A stretch of DNA of 64,000 nt, taken from positions 124,001-188,000 of the forward strand of contig OY282444.1 of NCBI GenBank assembly GCA_958296125.1. Direction: 5' to 3'. Below are positions 51,795 to 60,531 of the stretch, in pieces. The position numbers were made by a program, and so were the translations under genes. Within the stretch, counting starts at the first letter, position 1; the number at the start of each line of letters is the position of its first letter. Origin of the DNA: an uncultured Poribacteria bacterium (lineage in GTDB: Bacteria; Poribacteria; WGA-4E; PCPOR2b). A model generated the notes under the pieces. The model did not search any database. It was not told the origin of the DNA and saw only the letters and a program-made list of their open reading frames with translations.

Positions 51795-52946
51795 ATGGCA
51801 GAGAAAAATTGTATTACTGTTACAGTCAATGCAGGTGAACACAATCGGGACGGTTGTCCTGTCAATGTTGATGTGGATAACCGTGAAACCGAAGCACTCG
51901 CGGGTGGGTCAGTTACCCTTACGGATCAGGCGAGCGGCGCAGTCATCCCCGCCGACCTCAACGGCGATGGCAAAACTGCAACGCTCTTATGGATTCTGGA
52001 TGGGCTCACAGCTCATCAGGAGCGTTCATATATCCTCTCATCAGAAAGTGTTGAAAGCAGTGGTGGTGTTGCGTTCAATGAACGTGACAATGCCATTGAT
52101 GTGACAATCGGTGGCAGGGCATTTACAACCTTCCGCTATGGAACGGAGGGGGTTCGTCCTTATTTCTTCCCAGTCTTAGGTCCGGGCGGACATCTAGTGA
52201 CCCGTGGCGAAACCAGTGACAACTCCAGCGACCACGTTCATCACCGATCGCTATACGTCGCCTACGGTGAGGTCAACGATGTGGATGTGTGGGCAGAGGG
52301 AAAAAATTCTGGCAGAGTGGTGCATCAATCCTTTACGAATAAAAGTGGAGGGGCGGCGGTTGGCAAAATCTATACCGAAAACGATTGGGTCAACAAGGCG
52401 GGCAAAAAGCTGATGTCAGACCGACAGAACTTCCGTATCTACAACACCCCTGAGACGGGAACCATTATCGACCTGGATTTGACCTTCATCGCTTCTGCAG
52501 GAGATGTTCACTTCGGAGACACCAAAGAGGGCGGGATTATATCGGTTCGTGTCAATCCATTGATGAACGCATCTGATGGCGGAAAGATTGAAAACGCTTA
52601 CGGTGGGATTAACGAAGGCGAAACATGGGGGAGGCGTGCACAGTGGTGCGATTACTCAGGGAGTGTCGAAGGGACGCATGTTGGGATTGCTGTATTTGAT
52701 CACACTTCCAATCCGCGCTATCCGACATATTGGCATGTCCGCAACTACGGCTTAATGACGACAAACATTTTCGGGACCGGCACATTTGAGGGCGACCAAA
52801 GCAAAGATGGGGCTTACACGCTGAAAAGTGGTGAGGAGATGAATTTCCGTTTCCGTGTACTCATCCACGCTGGCGACGTTGCGACAGGGCAGGTTGCACA
52901 GAAATATCACGATTTCATCAATCCACCAGCGGTATCGGTTTCATAA
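51795..52946 (+). CDS. PmoA-like (DUF6807) family protein
   Basis: The 383-residue protein starts at ATG with AAGGAG six bases upstream. It shows the DUF6807 or methane-oxygenase-PmoA-like pattern: TTFRYGTEGVRPYFFPVLGPGGHLVTR, DHVHHRSLYVAYGEVNDVDVW with the conserved HHRS, and WCDYSGSVEGTHVGIAVFDH, then YWHVRNYGLM. Despite the name there is no membrane segment and no relation to particulate methane monooxygenase; such proteins are soluble beta-sandwich proteins common in planctomycetes and relatives, often in sugar-related gene sets. Function is not known. Its own promoter precedes it. Confidence 0.85.
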   Translation: MAEKNCITVTVNAGEHNRDGCPVNVDVDNRETEALAGGSVTLTDQASGAVIPADLNGDGKTATLLWILDGLTAHQERSYILSSESVESSGGVAFNERDNAIDVTIGGRAFTTFRYGTEGVRPYFFPVLGPGGHLVTRGETSDNSSDHVHHRSLYVAYGEVNDVDVWAEGKNSGRVVHQSFTNKSGGAAVGKIYTENDWVNKAGKKLMSDRQNFRIYNTPETGTIIDLDLTFIASAGDVHFGDTKEGGIISVRVNPLMNASDGGKIENAYGGINEGETWGRRAQWCDYSGSVEGTHVGIAVFDHTSNPRYPTYWHVRNYGLMTTNIFGTGTFEGDQSKDGAYTLKSGEEMNFRFRVLIHAGDVATGQVAQKYHDFINPPAVSVS

Positions 52947-52995
52947 TCGCATCGCGCAAATGTAAATCAGATCGGTTTGCATCACGTTTCACGTT

Positions 52996-53223
52996 TTACT
53001 GGTCTGCCCATGAATTATGCCAGATGAGTTCGTTTTGCTGCGGGGTGTCTAGTAAATCACCAATCGTCAAAAACCCCACGGCACCCCCCAGACGCTCCGC
53101 AACGGATTCCTCGGTACATCGGTGCCATTCTTCCAGCTCATCGGCATCGAGAAAATCCTCGATGACCAAAAAGCCGTTGGTTTGGTAGAATTCGATCTGT
53201 TTTTCTGTGAGCTCATCACGCAT
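52996..53223 (-). pseudogene. Truncated PhyH-family gene (N-terminal ~65 residues)
   Basis: 75 codons begin with LTEKQIEFYQTNGFLVIEDFLDADELEEW, the standard PhyH opening, and continue to DTPQQNELIWHNSWADQ, then stop with TAA. The jelly roll, the HxD and the distal His are absent, and no homologous sequence follows in the gap to 52946. A truncated copy. Confidence 0.7.
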
Positions 53224-53274
53224 TGCCGCTTGTTCCTCCTGATGTTAGGGATTGTTAATCCCCCCGATCCATCA

Positions 53275-54030
53275 CTACCCTGTTCCACCCTTCACACTCC
53301 AGACAGCACCGGTGACATAAGTATTGCGCTCCGAGCAAAGAAACTCAATGACTTCCGCCAACTCCTCGGAGTCTGAGTATCGTCCGATCGGCGTTCCCGG
53401 ATCAGCGAGATGTTCAGCGGAAAAGCGCGGAACAACCATCTCCGTAAGCGCGCGGCCCGGTTCCACACCGTTCACGAGCACCCCCTGTTTGGGATACGCA
53501 TTGCCAAGCGCACCGATAAACGAGAAGACCGCTCCCTTAGAAACACCATACGGAACTAGGTTGGTCGCGCCATGACGTGCTGCGGAAGAGATTGTCACAC
53601 ACCGTCCCCAGCTTCGCGCCAACATGTGAGGGATAGCTGCCTGATGTGCGTGGTAAACGCCGTAGATATTGGTCCGCATGACTTTATCGAACTGCTCGAC
53701 GGATTGTTCATGGAACGGTGCTTCTAGACCTAAAATCCCAGCGCAGCAGACGAGAATGTCCAAACGCCCGAAAGTTTCGACCGTTTGATCGACCATTGAT
53801 TGAACGGCAGCAAAATCAGTCATGTCTGTTTTTATAAACAGCGCACGCTGCCCAATCTGTTCAATCTCTTTGACCACATTGGCGGCTTCTTCTTCGAGAA
53901 TATCCGCGATGACAATATCCCGCCCTTCTTCCGCAATCCGAATGGCAGAGGCACCGCCGATTCCTCGAGCCCCGCCAGTAATTATTGCTACCCGTTGTTC
54001 CTTGGGTGCTGCAAAACGCAGATTCGGCAT
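53275..54030 (-). CDS. Short-chain dehydrogenase/reductase
   Basis: ATG 54030 has GGAGG six bases upstream and gives 251 residues. Cofactor motif TGGARGIGGASAI, then ADILEEEA (Asp suggests NAD), CCAGILG as NNAG equivalent, TISSAARHGATNLVPYGVSKGAVFSF with catalytic Ser, Tyr and Lys (YGVSK) intact, and NGVEPGRALTEM. A classical SDR with normal length. Substrate is unknown. It is 52 bases upstream of the truncated PhyH gene on the same strand. Confidence 0.87.
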   Translation of the reverse strand: MPNLRFAAPKEQRVAIITGGARGIGGASAIRIAEEGRDIVIADILEEEAANVVKEIEQIGQRALFIKTDMTDFAAVQSMVDQTVETFGRLDILVCCAGILGLEAPFHEQSVEQFDKVMRTNIYGVYHAHQAAIPHMLARSWGRCVTISSAARHGATNLVPYGVSKGAVFSFIGALGNAYPKQGVLVNGVEPGRALTEMVVPRFSAEHLADPGTPIGRYSDSEELAEVIEFLCSERNTYVTGAVWSVKGGTG

Positions 54031-54125
54031 AGTCATCCTCCTAAATCGGCTTTAACTTTCCCAAGCTGCCTAGTCTTCGGAAGATTTTATCGTCCGAAAG
54101 TGACAAGTTGCCATGATAAGTGTAA

Positions 54126-55004
54126 CTAGAGCGAATCGAGATAGTTCACAATCTCGGCGCAAAAATCGACAATATCCCCGAGATCGTTCTGGATTACGCT
54201 GTAAACTGTATACAGATTAACTCCAGGGTAGTGATGAACAATGACATTCCGCATCCTGACAGCTTGGCTAATTTTTTCTGCAAGTTCCTGTGGTATAATC
54301 CCATTCTTGGCGAGCATCTCGATCGCTTCGGGACGGCTATTAGGCGATCCCATATTAGCACCGGCGACAACGTGCATTGCAATGTCGCTGATTACCTCCA
54401 ACATTGTTTGGAGCTCGTATAACGACGCATCCACCGCCTGAAAATCTTCGGCGAATTCCTCGAAACCCTTTCCACCCTGACTCCGTAAACGATTCAGCAT
54501 TTCTTGGACATAGTTCACTAAATGCTCGACGCGCCCCCGATTTATCATGTCCTTCTCTCTCTTTAACATCTGTCTCGTTTTCACCCGCCTCATCAAGTAA
54601 CGACGACCAATCCGTCGCCACGGTTCTTCATCCGTATATTTTTCAAAGACACCCATCTCAAACCGAGTGCGTTCGTATGAATTGGCACAAAAGGCAAGTT
54701 TTCCGGTCCGTAGGATCTCATTGGCAAAATGAGTTGGCACTCCATCTAGGTTCACGATGTCAACTTCAACGTCTCCCAAGGTTTGACATAGGCATTCCGA
54801 GAGCCTCCCGATAATCTCTAGCTGGTTCGACGCATCCATCGGACCAAATAGGAGTGCTACATCGACATCGCTCTCTACCCAAACTTTCCCTGTTGCGTGT
54901 GATCCGAAAAGGTATGCCGCAACGATTGGTGGACTCGCGTTGACAACGACGGTTTTGATTGCCTGTTCAATAGAAGCCTGTGAAATTTGCATGACACCAA
55001 TCAT
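54126..55004 (-). CDS. Fused MntA-HepT (MNT nucleotidyltransferase antitoxin and HEPN toxin in one polypeptide)
   Basis: The 292-residue protein joins two domains that are usually separate genes. Residues ~1-130 are an MNT domain with the exact GSx10DxD motif (Gly34-Ser35, Asp46, Asp48; YLFGSHATGKVWVESDVDV). Residues ~150-292 are a HepT/DUF86 HEPN domain with Arg252-x4-His257-x-Tyr259 (RNVIVHHY), the RNase signature. In known MntA/HepT pairs the MNT enzyme AMPylates HepT tyrosines next to that motif and so blocks its RNase activity. The fused form would act in cis. GGAAGG lies close before the first ATG; a second ATG at 54992 is possible. The join region is long and helical, with no frame break. 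Confidence 0.87.
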   Translation of the reverse strand: MIGVMQISQASIEQAIKTVVVNASPPIVAAYLFGSHATGKVWVESDVDVALLFGPMDASNQLEIIGRLSECLCQTLGDVEVDIVNLDGVPTHFANEILRTGKLAFCANSYERTRFEMGVFEKYTDEEPWRRIGRRYLMRRVKTRQMLKREKDMINRGRVEHLVNYVQEMLNRLRSQGGKGFEEFAEDFQAVDASLYELQTMLEVISDIAMHVVAGANMGSPNSRPEAIEMLAKNGIIPQELAEKISQAVRMRNVIVHHYPGVNLYTVYSVIQNDLGDIVDFCAEIVNYLDSL

Positions 55005-55395
55005 AACCTTCCAAAGAATGAGATAGCTATAGGATATTCTACGCCACTAAAAATGTCAAGTTCACTTTCAGCAACACCAGGGCAATCGCATGTAAATGAT
55101 TTTGGCACACGACTTTGACGGGTAGGATGACCCCCCTTACCCCCCGCAGGCGGGGGGAGGGGGACCTACCTCGGAGGTGGGGCATCTTGTCCCGACCCTG
55201 GTCTCCCCGCAGGCGGGCCTGGTCTCGGAACGGACACAGGCCCGCACACGGAACGGTGCGGAACGGACCGAAGAATTAAATGACCCTACGGTCAAAAACA
55301 ACCATTGACGGAGATCGTGCGCTGTGATATAGTTTTCAAACCTCAATCGAGGGTGGACAACACATATCAAAAAATGAATGCTTGGGAGGAAAAAA
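55005..55395. other. 391-bp intergenic region with palindromic repeats
   Basis: Between divergent genes. It contains CCCCCGCAGGCGGGGG-type and CCCGCAGGCGGG hairpins (about 55140-55157 and 55206-55217), CCTACCTCGGAGGTGG (near 55165-55180), and a copy of GTCTCGGAACGGACA (55222-55236), followed by the promoter at 55305. No gene is seen. Confidence 0.7.
55305..55333 (+). promoter_or_regulatory. Promoter of the DegT-family gene
   Basis: TTGACG (55305-55310), 17-base spacer, TATAGT (55328-55333), 63 bases upstream of the ATG. Confidence 0.72.
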
Positions 55396-56652
55396 ATGGC
55401 AGATCGATTGGCAATTGATGGTGGGACCCCGGTTATTACGGAGCCTATTCCTAGCGGTGTACATGGTCCAAGTGCTATCGATGAACGGGAGATTAACGCA
55501 GTTACTGAAGTGCTGCGGAGCGGCAGGCTGTTCCGGTTTGTTGAGGATTCTCACGTGGCTGCATTTGAAACGGAAGCCGCGGCACTAATCGGCGTAAATC
55601 ACGCACTGATGGTCAATTCTGGGACGAGTGCGATAATCTGTGCGCTGACAGGAATTGGCGTGGGGCCCGGCGACGAGGTGATCGTTCCGGGCTATACCTT
55701 TATTGCGACGGCGGCGGCGGTTGTTGGCGTGGGTGCCATCCCGGTAATCGTTGAGATCGACGAATCACTCGGTATGGACCCCGCCGATGTTGAACGGAAG
55801 ATTACTCCACACACAAAGGCAATCCTTCCCGTCCACATGCAAGGGGTGCCGTGTCGCCTTGATGACCTCATCGCGGTTGCCCAGCGACATGACCTCAAGG
55901 TGGTTGAAGATTGTTGTCAGTGCGTCGGTGGGCGGTATAAAGGCGCGTATACCGGAACGTGGGGAGAGGCTGGCGCGTGGAGTCTAAACTACTTCAAGGT
56001 AATTAGCTGCGGCGAGGGAGGCATGGTGTTTACGGATGACTACGATATATATGAACGCACCGCCTTCGCCAGCGATGCTGCAATGCCGATGTGGATGAGT
56101 GATAAGGAGTGGCAAAATCCGCCATTTTCACGTCAGGGCTATCGTCCGAGCGAAATTATGGGGTCAATTGCGCGGGTGCAACTTTCCAAACTTGAGGACA
56201 TCTTGAGCCATACCCGTCGCCTGAAAAAGGCGTTCATCGCAGCGTTGGAGGAGCCAAAAGGGTATATCCGACAGCATGTCGATGATCCCGAAGGCGAATG
56301 CGGCATCAGCGGAGCCATCATTGTTAAAGATCCGGAACTCGTCCCCAAATACGTCGAAGCACTCAAGGCAGAAGGGCTGGGGGCAGGCACAGCGTACAAC
56401 GAGGGATTTCCAGATCGTCACATCTACTATTACTGGGATTCAATCCTGTTTAAGCATTCGCATCACCCGTCGGGCTATCCGTGGAAGGATCCAGCCTACA
56501 AGGGGAACGTTGAGTATTCACGGGATATGTGCCCACAGACCCTTTCAATTCTGGGTAGAGCCTTGCGGTTTGGGTTTAATGTCAACATGCAGGAAGCCCA
56601 TGCCCGATTGATGGCTGCGGCAATTAATAAAGTGGATGCGGTGTTAGGATAG
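55396..56652 (+). CDS. DegT/DnrJ/EryC1/StrS family PLP aminotransferase
   Basis: ATG 55396 has GGGAGG six bases upstream and gives 418 residues. Typical elements: LAIDGGTPVI at the start (as in many StrS-like enzymes), VNSGTSAIICALTGIGVGPGDEVIVPGYTF, ILPVHMQGVPC, VVEDCCQCVG with the PLP Asp, and Lys201 in SLNYFKVISCGEGGMV. The family aminates nucleotide-linked keto sugars or forms dehydratases of that type, and related branches act on scyllo-inosose. Here there are no nucleotide-sugar genes around, so the substrate is open. The gene precedes two other PLP enzymes on the same strand. Confidence 0.9.
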   Translation: MADRLAIDGGTPVITEPIPSGVHGPSAIDEREINAVTEVLRSGRLFRFVEDSHVAAFETEAAALIGVNHALMVNSGTSAIICALTGIGVGPGDEVIVPGYTFIATAAAVVGVGAIPVIVEIDESLGMDPADVERKITPHTKAILPVHMQGVPCRLDDLIAVAQRHDLKVVEDCCQCVGGRYKGAYTGTWGEAGAWSLNYFKVISCGEGGMVFTDDYDIYERTAFASDAAMPMWMSDKEWQNPPFSRQGYRPSEIMGSIARVQLSKLEDILSHTRRLKKAFIAALEEPKGYIRQHVDDPEGECGISGAIIVKDPELVPKYVEALKAEGLGAGTAYNEGFPDRHIYYYWDSILFKHSHHPSGYPWKDPAYKGNVEYSRDMCPQTLSILGRALRFGFNVNMQEAHARLMAAAINKVDAVLG

Positions 56653-56655
56653 AGA

Positions 56656-56757
56656 GTGAAACGGAAACAGATTGCCGAAGCACTACAAGCGTTGGGTTTG
56701 CAGCCCAGCCATATTGTCTTTGTGCACAGTTCGGGGAGGGGGATACCGAATCCATAA
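56656..56757 (+). pseudogene. Aminoglycoside N3-acetyltransferase (AAC(3)) family remnant
   Basis: 33 codons from GTG 56656 begin RKQIAEALQALGLQPSHIVFVHSS, the conserved opening of the AAC(3)/YokD fold (usual form: R-x-x-I-x-x-x-L-x-x-L-G-L-x-x-G-D-x-V-x-V-H-S-S). The match breaks off at a hairpin at 56745 and a stop follows. The remaining ~230 residues are absent. It starts three bases after the DegT-family stop, so it was probably the next gene of that operon. Confidence 0.6.
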
Positions 56758-56776
56758 CAATTATGGACAATTCGGT
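56745..56776. repeat. Interrupted hairpin, ACCGAAT/CCATAA with TTATGG/ATTCGGT
   Basis: Two stacked stems, 7 bp and 6 bp, around a CAA loop, at the break of the AAC(3) remnant. Confidence 0.65.
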
Positions 56777-56863
56777 CCCTACTCCACCAGAGCTAGAGCC
56801 CCAGCGGGGCATCAGGTGTATAGAGTCGCAACTTAGGTTAATATATCCAAGAAAGAAAAGACG

Positions 56864-58186
56864 ATGACACAGAAAGACACAGCAGCGGCAGTCTGGGAAC
56901 AGCACAAAAAAGTGATCCCCGGCGGTGTCGTTTCATTGAATCGGGTGATAGATCCGATGCGCGTTTTTGTAAAAGCAAAGGGTGCCTATCTCTGGGATAG
57001 CGATGGGAGGCAATACATCGATTATCACGCCGCCTTCTCACCGTATCTGCTTGGTCACAGCGATCCAGATGTCGATGGAGCGGTGATCCAAGCCATAAAG
57101 GCAGGCAAATCCCTGATGGGTGCGGGGACAACCCCTTGGGAGGGGGAGTTGGCGAATCTGTTGGTGGAATGTATCCCCACGCTAGACCAAGTGCAGGTCA
57201 CTAATACGGGGTCAGAAGCGACCTTTTTCGCCGTGCGGGTTGCTAGGGCGGTAACCGAGCGCGACGAAGTGATTATCATGCAGGGCGGTTACAATGGTTG
57301 GCATAATGATGTGGCTTTTAATTTGATGGACCCCCATGAAAGAATCGCAGGCTATCCGCCGGGTGAGGAATTGCCGCTCTATCCGATTACAGCCGGTATG
57401 CCAGCCTCCGCTTCTCAACATGTCCACGTAGTACAGTTCAATGACTTGGATGCCGTAGAAAACCTGATAAAAACAGAGAAGATCGCGTGTCTCATTCTTG
57501 AGCCGATTCTACAAAATATCGGGGTGGTTAAACCTAACTCTGGATACCTAGAGGGACTTCGAGGCCTGTGTGATCAATACGGTTGCCTGCTAATTTTTGA
57601 CGAGGTAAAAACAGGATTCCGTCATGCCTTGGGTGGTTATCAGTCGATATGTGGGGTGCAGCCAGATTTGTCGGTATTCGGAAAGGCAGTCGCCAACGGC
57701 TACCCGCTAGGTGTCGTCGGGGGAAAACGGGAGTATATGGAGTATTTCAATCATCCGCAGCCGGAAAAGAAGGTGTTAATCGCAGGCACCTATAGTGCCC
57801 ATCCTGTCCCGACAGCAGCGGCAATTGCAACCTTGAGGAAATTGAAGGCGCAAGAAAGCGAGATTTATGGTTATCTGGAACACCTCGGTCAGATGATGGA
57901 GGACGGCTTAAAGGCCCTTCTGTCTAAGAAGGGTTTTCCCTCAATCGTCGCTCGACAGGGGTCCGCCTTTGTTGTTTATTTCATGGAAAAGGTGCCGACC
58001 AATTGGCTGCAAATTGCACAGTCTCACGATATGGATCTCGATAAAAAGTACAGAATGCTCTTAATTGAAAAGGGCATTTTCCATTTCCCCCTTCCCACCA
58101 AACAGGGCAGCATCTCCTTTGCCCATGTAGAAGCGGATATCGAACGCACCATAGAAATTACGGAACAGGTTTTGGAGAAGTTATAG
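56864..58186 (+). CDS. Class III PLP aminotransferase, glutamate-1-semialdehyde aminomutase-like
   Basis: The 440-residue fold-type I enzyme has the class III layout: VKAKGAYLWDSDGRQYIDYHAAFSP, NTGSEATFFAVRVARAVTERDE, ILEPILQNIGV, LIFDEVKTGFRHALGGYQ with the PLP Asp, and Lys274 in VFGKAVANGYPLGV, then LIAGTYSAHPVPTAAAIATL. The order and the GGYQ and GKxxxNGYPL forms are nearest to glutamate-1-semialdehyde 2,1-aminomutase, but true HemL has different active-site details and no hemA is nearby, so I leave out the symbol. Catalytic role may be an amino-transfer to small aldehydes. Weak ribosome site. Confidence 0.85.
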   Translation: MTQKDTAAAVWEQHKKVIPGGVVSLNRVIDPMRVFVKAKGAYLWDSDGRQYIDYHAAFSPYLLGHSDPDVDGAVIQAIKAGKSLMGAGTTPWEGELANLLVECIPTLDQVQVTNTGSEATFFAVRVARAVTERDEVIIMQGGYNGWHNDVAFNLMDPHERIAGYPPGEELPLYPITAGMPASASQHVHVVQFNDLDAVENLIKTEKIACLILEPILQNIGVVKPNSGYLEGLRGLCDQYGCLLIFDEVKTGFRHALGGYQSICGVQPDLSVFGKAVANGYPLGVVGGKREYMEYFNHPQPEKKVLIAGTYSAHPVPTAAAIATLRKLKAQESEIYGYLEHLGQMMEDGLKALLSKKGFPSIVARQGSAFVVYFMEKVPTNWLQIAQSHDMDLDKKYRMLLIEKGIFHFPLPTKQGSISFAHVEADIERTIEITEQVLEKL

Positions 58187-58188
58187 TC

Positions 58189-58218
58189 TTGACTTCCCCC
58201 GATTTGTCATGCTACGAT
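58189..58218 (+). promoter_or_regulatory. Promoter of the trans-sulfuration gene
   Basis: TTGACT (58189-58194), 18-base spacer, TACGAT (58213-58218). CTTTCCAAAC follows at 58226-58235. Confidence 0.55.
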
Positions 58219-58368
58219 AATCAACCTTTCCAAACCGTATTTGTTCTTTATTTTACTAGATTGAGCGGCGGGCTTCAACGCGGAGTTCTTCCATCTTGAG
58301 AAAACTCTGGCTAGACAGTCGGTCGATATTCACATCTCGATCAACCACTGCACGTCAATTGGTGCCGC

Positions 58369-59553
58369 ATGACAACGAAATCCAAATCTACCGGATGGTC
58401 AACCAAAGCCATCCATGCCGGCGAAGAATCCCTTCCCAAAACAGGGCCCCTCATTCCGCCCATCTACCAGAACAGCACCTTTCAGTTTGAGACAGCGGAG
58501 GAGTGCGTCACTGCGTTCACGGACGAAGATTCGGGCTATGTCTATACACGGTGGGGCAATCCGACACAATCTGTGCTCGAAAACAAGATTGCTGTGCTAG
58601 AATGCGGTGAAGCGGCACTCGCAACAGCGTCAGGAATGGCAGCCGTGAGCACGGCGTTGCTGACGCTGTTGGCTCACGGAGATCATGTCGTGGCGATGGA
58701 TTCTCTCTATTCTGGCTCATACAATATCCTGAACGAAGATTTCCGTCGCATGGGTGTTGAGACCACATTTGTGGATGCAACCGATGTCGGCGCAGTCGAG
58801 CGGGCGATCCAACCGAACACGAAAACCATCTATCTTGAGAGCCCTGTCAATCCAACACTGAAACTGGTTGACATCGCTGCTTGTGCGGAAATTGCAAGCG
58901 CGCACGAGGTCATATCAATTTTCGATAACACCTTCGCCACGCCGTGTGGACAGCAGCCAATCTCCCTCGGTATTGATGTCGTCGTCCACAGTATGACCAA
59001 GTATCTCAGCGGAAATGGTGCCGTGGTGGCCGGTGTGATCGTTGGATCAAAAGAGTTTATTGATTGCGCGAAGAAAAGCGCGTTACGCCACTTTGGAGGC
59101 GTAATCAGTCCGTTCAACGCTTGGCTGACGTTGCACGGGGTTGCTACGTTGCCGCTACGTTTCGAGCGTCACTGTGCCAACGCCCGCGCGCTTGCAGAAT
59201 TTCTGGAAAATCATTCGGCGATCTCGAAGGTCCATTACCCCGGTCTGCCAAGCCACCCCCAACATGCGCTTGCCAAACGGCAGATGAACGACTTCAGCGG
59301 GATGATCTCTTTTGAACTCAAAAGCGGTGTAGCGGCGGGAGAGACACTGGTGAATCGGGTTGAACTCTGTGCGCTCGCAGTCAGCTTGGGTGACGTAAGG
59401 ACCCTAATCTGTCACCCCGCTTCGACGACGCACTCGCAGGTTTCGCCTGACGCTCGGAGACATGCCGGGATCACCGATGGTTTGGTCAGGGTTTCCGTTG
59501 GTTTAGAGGAAGTGGAAGATATTATCGCAGATCTGGATCAGGCGTTAGCGTAA
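58369..59553 (+). CDS. Cys/Met metabolism PLP enzyme (cystathionine gamma-synthase/lyase or methionine gamma-lyase)
   Basis: The 394-residue fold-type I enzyme begins near GWSTKAIHAGEES and PPIYQNSTFQF, the standard opening of the trans-sulfuration family. YTRWGNPTQSVLENKIAVLE binds PLP phosphate with Tyr and Arg, ATASGMAAVSTALLTLL follows, ESPVNPTLKLVD, DNTFATP holds the PLP Asp, and Lys211 in VHSMTKYLSGNGAVVAG is the Schiff base. C-terminal HPASTTHSQVSPDARRHAGI is typical. The reaction (gamma-synthase, gamma-lyase or O-acetylhomoserine sulfhydrylase) cannot be told apart here. It converges with the rhodanese gene; both handle reduced sulfur. Confidence 0.9.
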   Translation: MTTKSKSTGWSTKAIHAGEESLPKTGPLIPPIYQNSTFQFETAEECVTAFTDEDSGYVYTRWGNPTQSVLENKIAVLECGEAALATASGMAAVSTALLTLLAHGDHVVAMDSLYSGSYNILNEDFRRMGVETTFVDATDVGAVERAIQPNTKTIYLESPVNPTLKLVDIAACAEIASAHEVISIFDNTFATPCGQQPISLGIDVVVHSMTKYLSGNGAVVAGVIVGSKEFIDCAKKSALRHFGGVISPFNAWLTLHGVATLPLRFERHCANARALAEFLENHSAISKVHYPGLPSHPQHALAKRQMNDFSGMISFELKSGVAAGETLVNRVELCALAVSLGDVRTLICHPASTTHSQVSPDARRHAGITDGLVRVSVGLEEVEDIIADLDQALA

Positions 59554-59579
59554 GAAAGGCCTGTCCCTTGTTTCCCATT

Positions 59580-60413
59580 TCACGCGTCTGGTATCTCGAT
59601 CGGCAGATCCAGCCGATCTCCCCACTCTTTCCACGAGCCGATGTAGTTGCTGACTTTCTGGTAGCCCAAAAGCCGCAACGCCAGGTAGCTGTGGGAAGAG
59701 CGGTATCCGCCCTGTCAGTAGGACATGACGCGCTTTTCTGGCGTGATGCCTGCAGATTCATAGAGTGCACGCAGTTCGGCAGCGGGCCTGAACATACCGT
59801 TCTCATCCAGATTGTTAAGCCATTCGATATGAACGGAGCCGGGGATGGCACCACCCCGCGCAGAGCGAGCGACATCTCCGTAATGTTCGGCAGCGGCGCG
59901 CGTGTCGAGGACAGCAAAATCGCCGGCATTAAGTAACCCGTGGATGGTCTCCACATCCATGTGGGCATCCGGTTTTGAGTCGCTTGAGAACGCTGGCACC
60001 TCCTCTGGTGCTACGGCTTCGATGCTCACCTCTCCGCCTGCGGCGGACCAAGCACTGAGTCCGCCATCTAACACCCGAACATCTTCATGTCCTAGATATT
60101 CGCAGAACCAGAATCCGCGTGCTGCCTTAACGCCAGATTCGTTTTCGTACCATACAATTGTCTTGGTCGGGTCAATCCCACGGTCCTTAAAGAGATAAGC
60201 AATCGTCCACATAAACGCGTTGAACGCCTGTTCGCTCGTATCGTTGAGGCTGATTGCGAATAGATCGAGATGGATAGCACCGGGGATATGTCCCTCGACA
60301 TATTCATGCGTCGGTCGGACATCCACAAGGCAGATTGAACCGTCGTCGAGTCTACTCATCAGCTCTTCGGCGGAAATCAGCAACTGTGGATTGGCATAGC
60401 CTTTGTCATTCAT
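59580..60413 (-). CDS. Two-domain rhodanese (thiosulfate/3-mercaptopyruvate sulfurtransferase), probable selenoprotein with UGA at the catalytic cysteine
   Basis: ATG 60413 has GAAGGA seven bases upstream. The N-terminal rhodanese domain ([70 protein letters not shown]) and most of the C-terminal domain ([25 protein letters not shown]) are typical. At 59717-59715 an in-frame UGA stands in [19 protein letters not shown], exactly the active-site loop position of the catalytic Cys (normal form CQGGYRS or CxxGxRA). The frame then runs 44 more codons of standard rhodanese C-terminus ([30 protein letters not shown]) to a UGA at 59580. Read through, it is 277 residues with residue 233 as selenocysteine. 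An imperfect stem-loop can be drawn at 59694-59666, but this is untested. Alternatives: a recent nonsense mutation or sequence error. Confidence 0.75.
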
Positions 60414-60531
60414 TGTGTTTTCCTTCTGTTTTGGGGTTTCACGCACTTCCGAAATAAAGTGTTAGGCTTTTCACAACATGTAACCCGCTGAAGTAAATAG
60501 AAAACCAACTCCCATATAGAGCAACTTCTCT

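Noticed and set aside
54404-54814. Rightward open frame of 136 codons
   Set aside because: Antisense to the MntA-HepT fusion, low complexity and no ribosome site.
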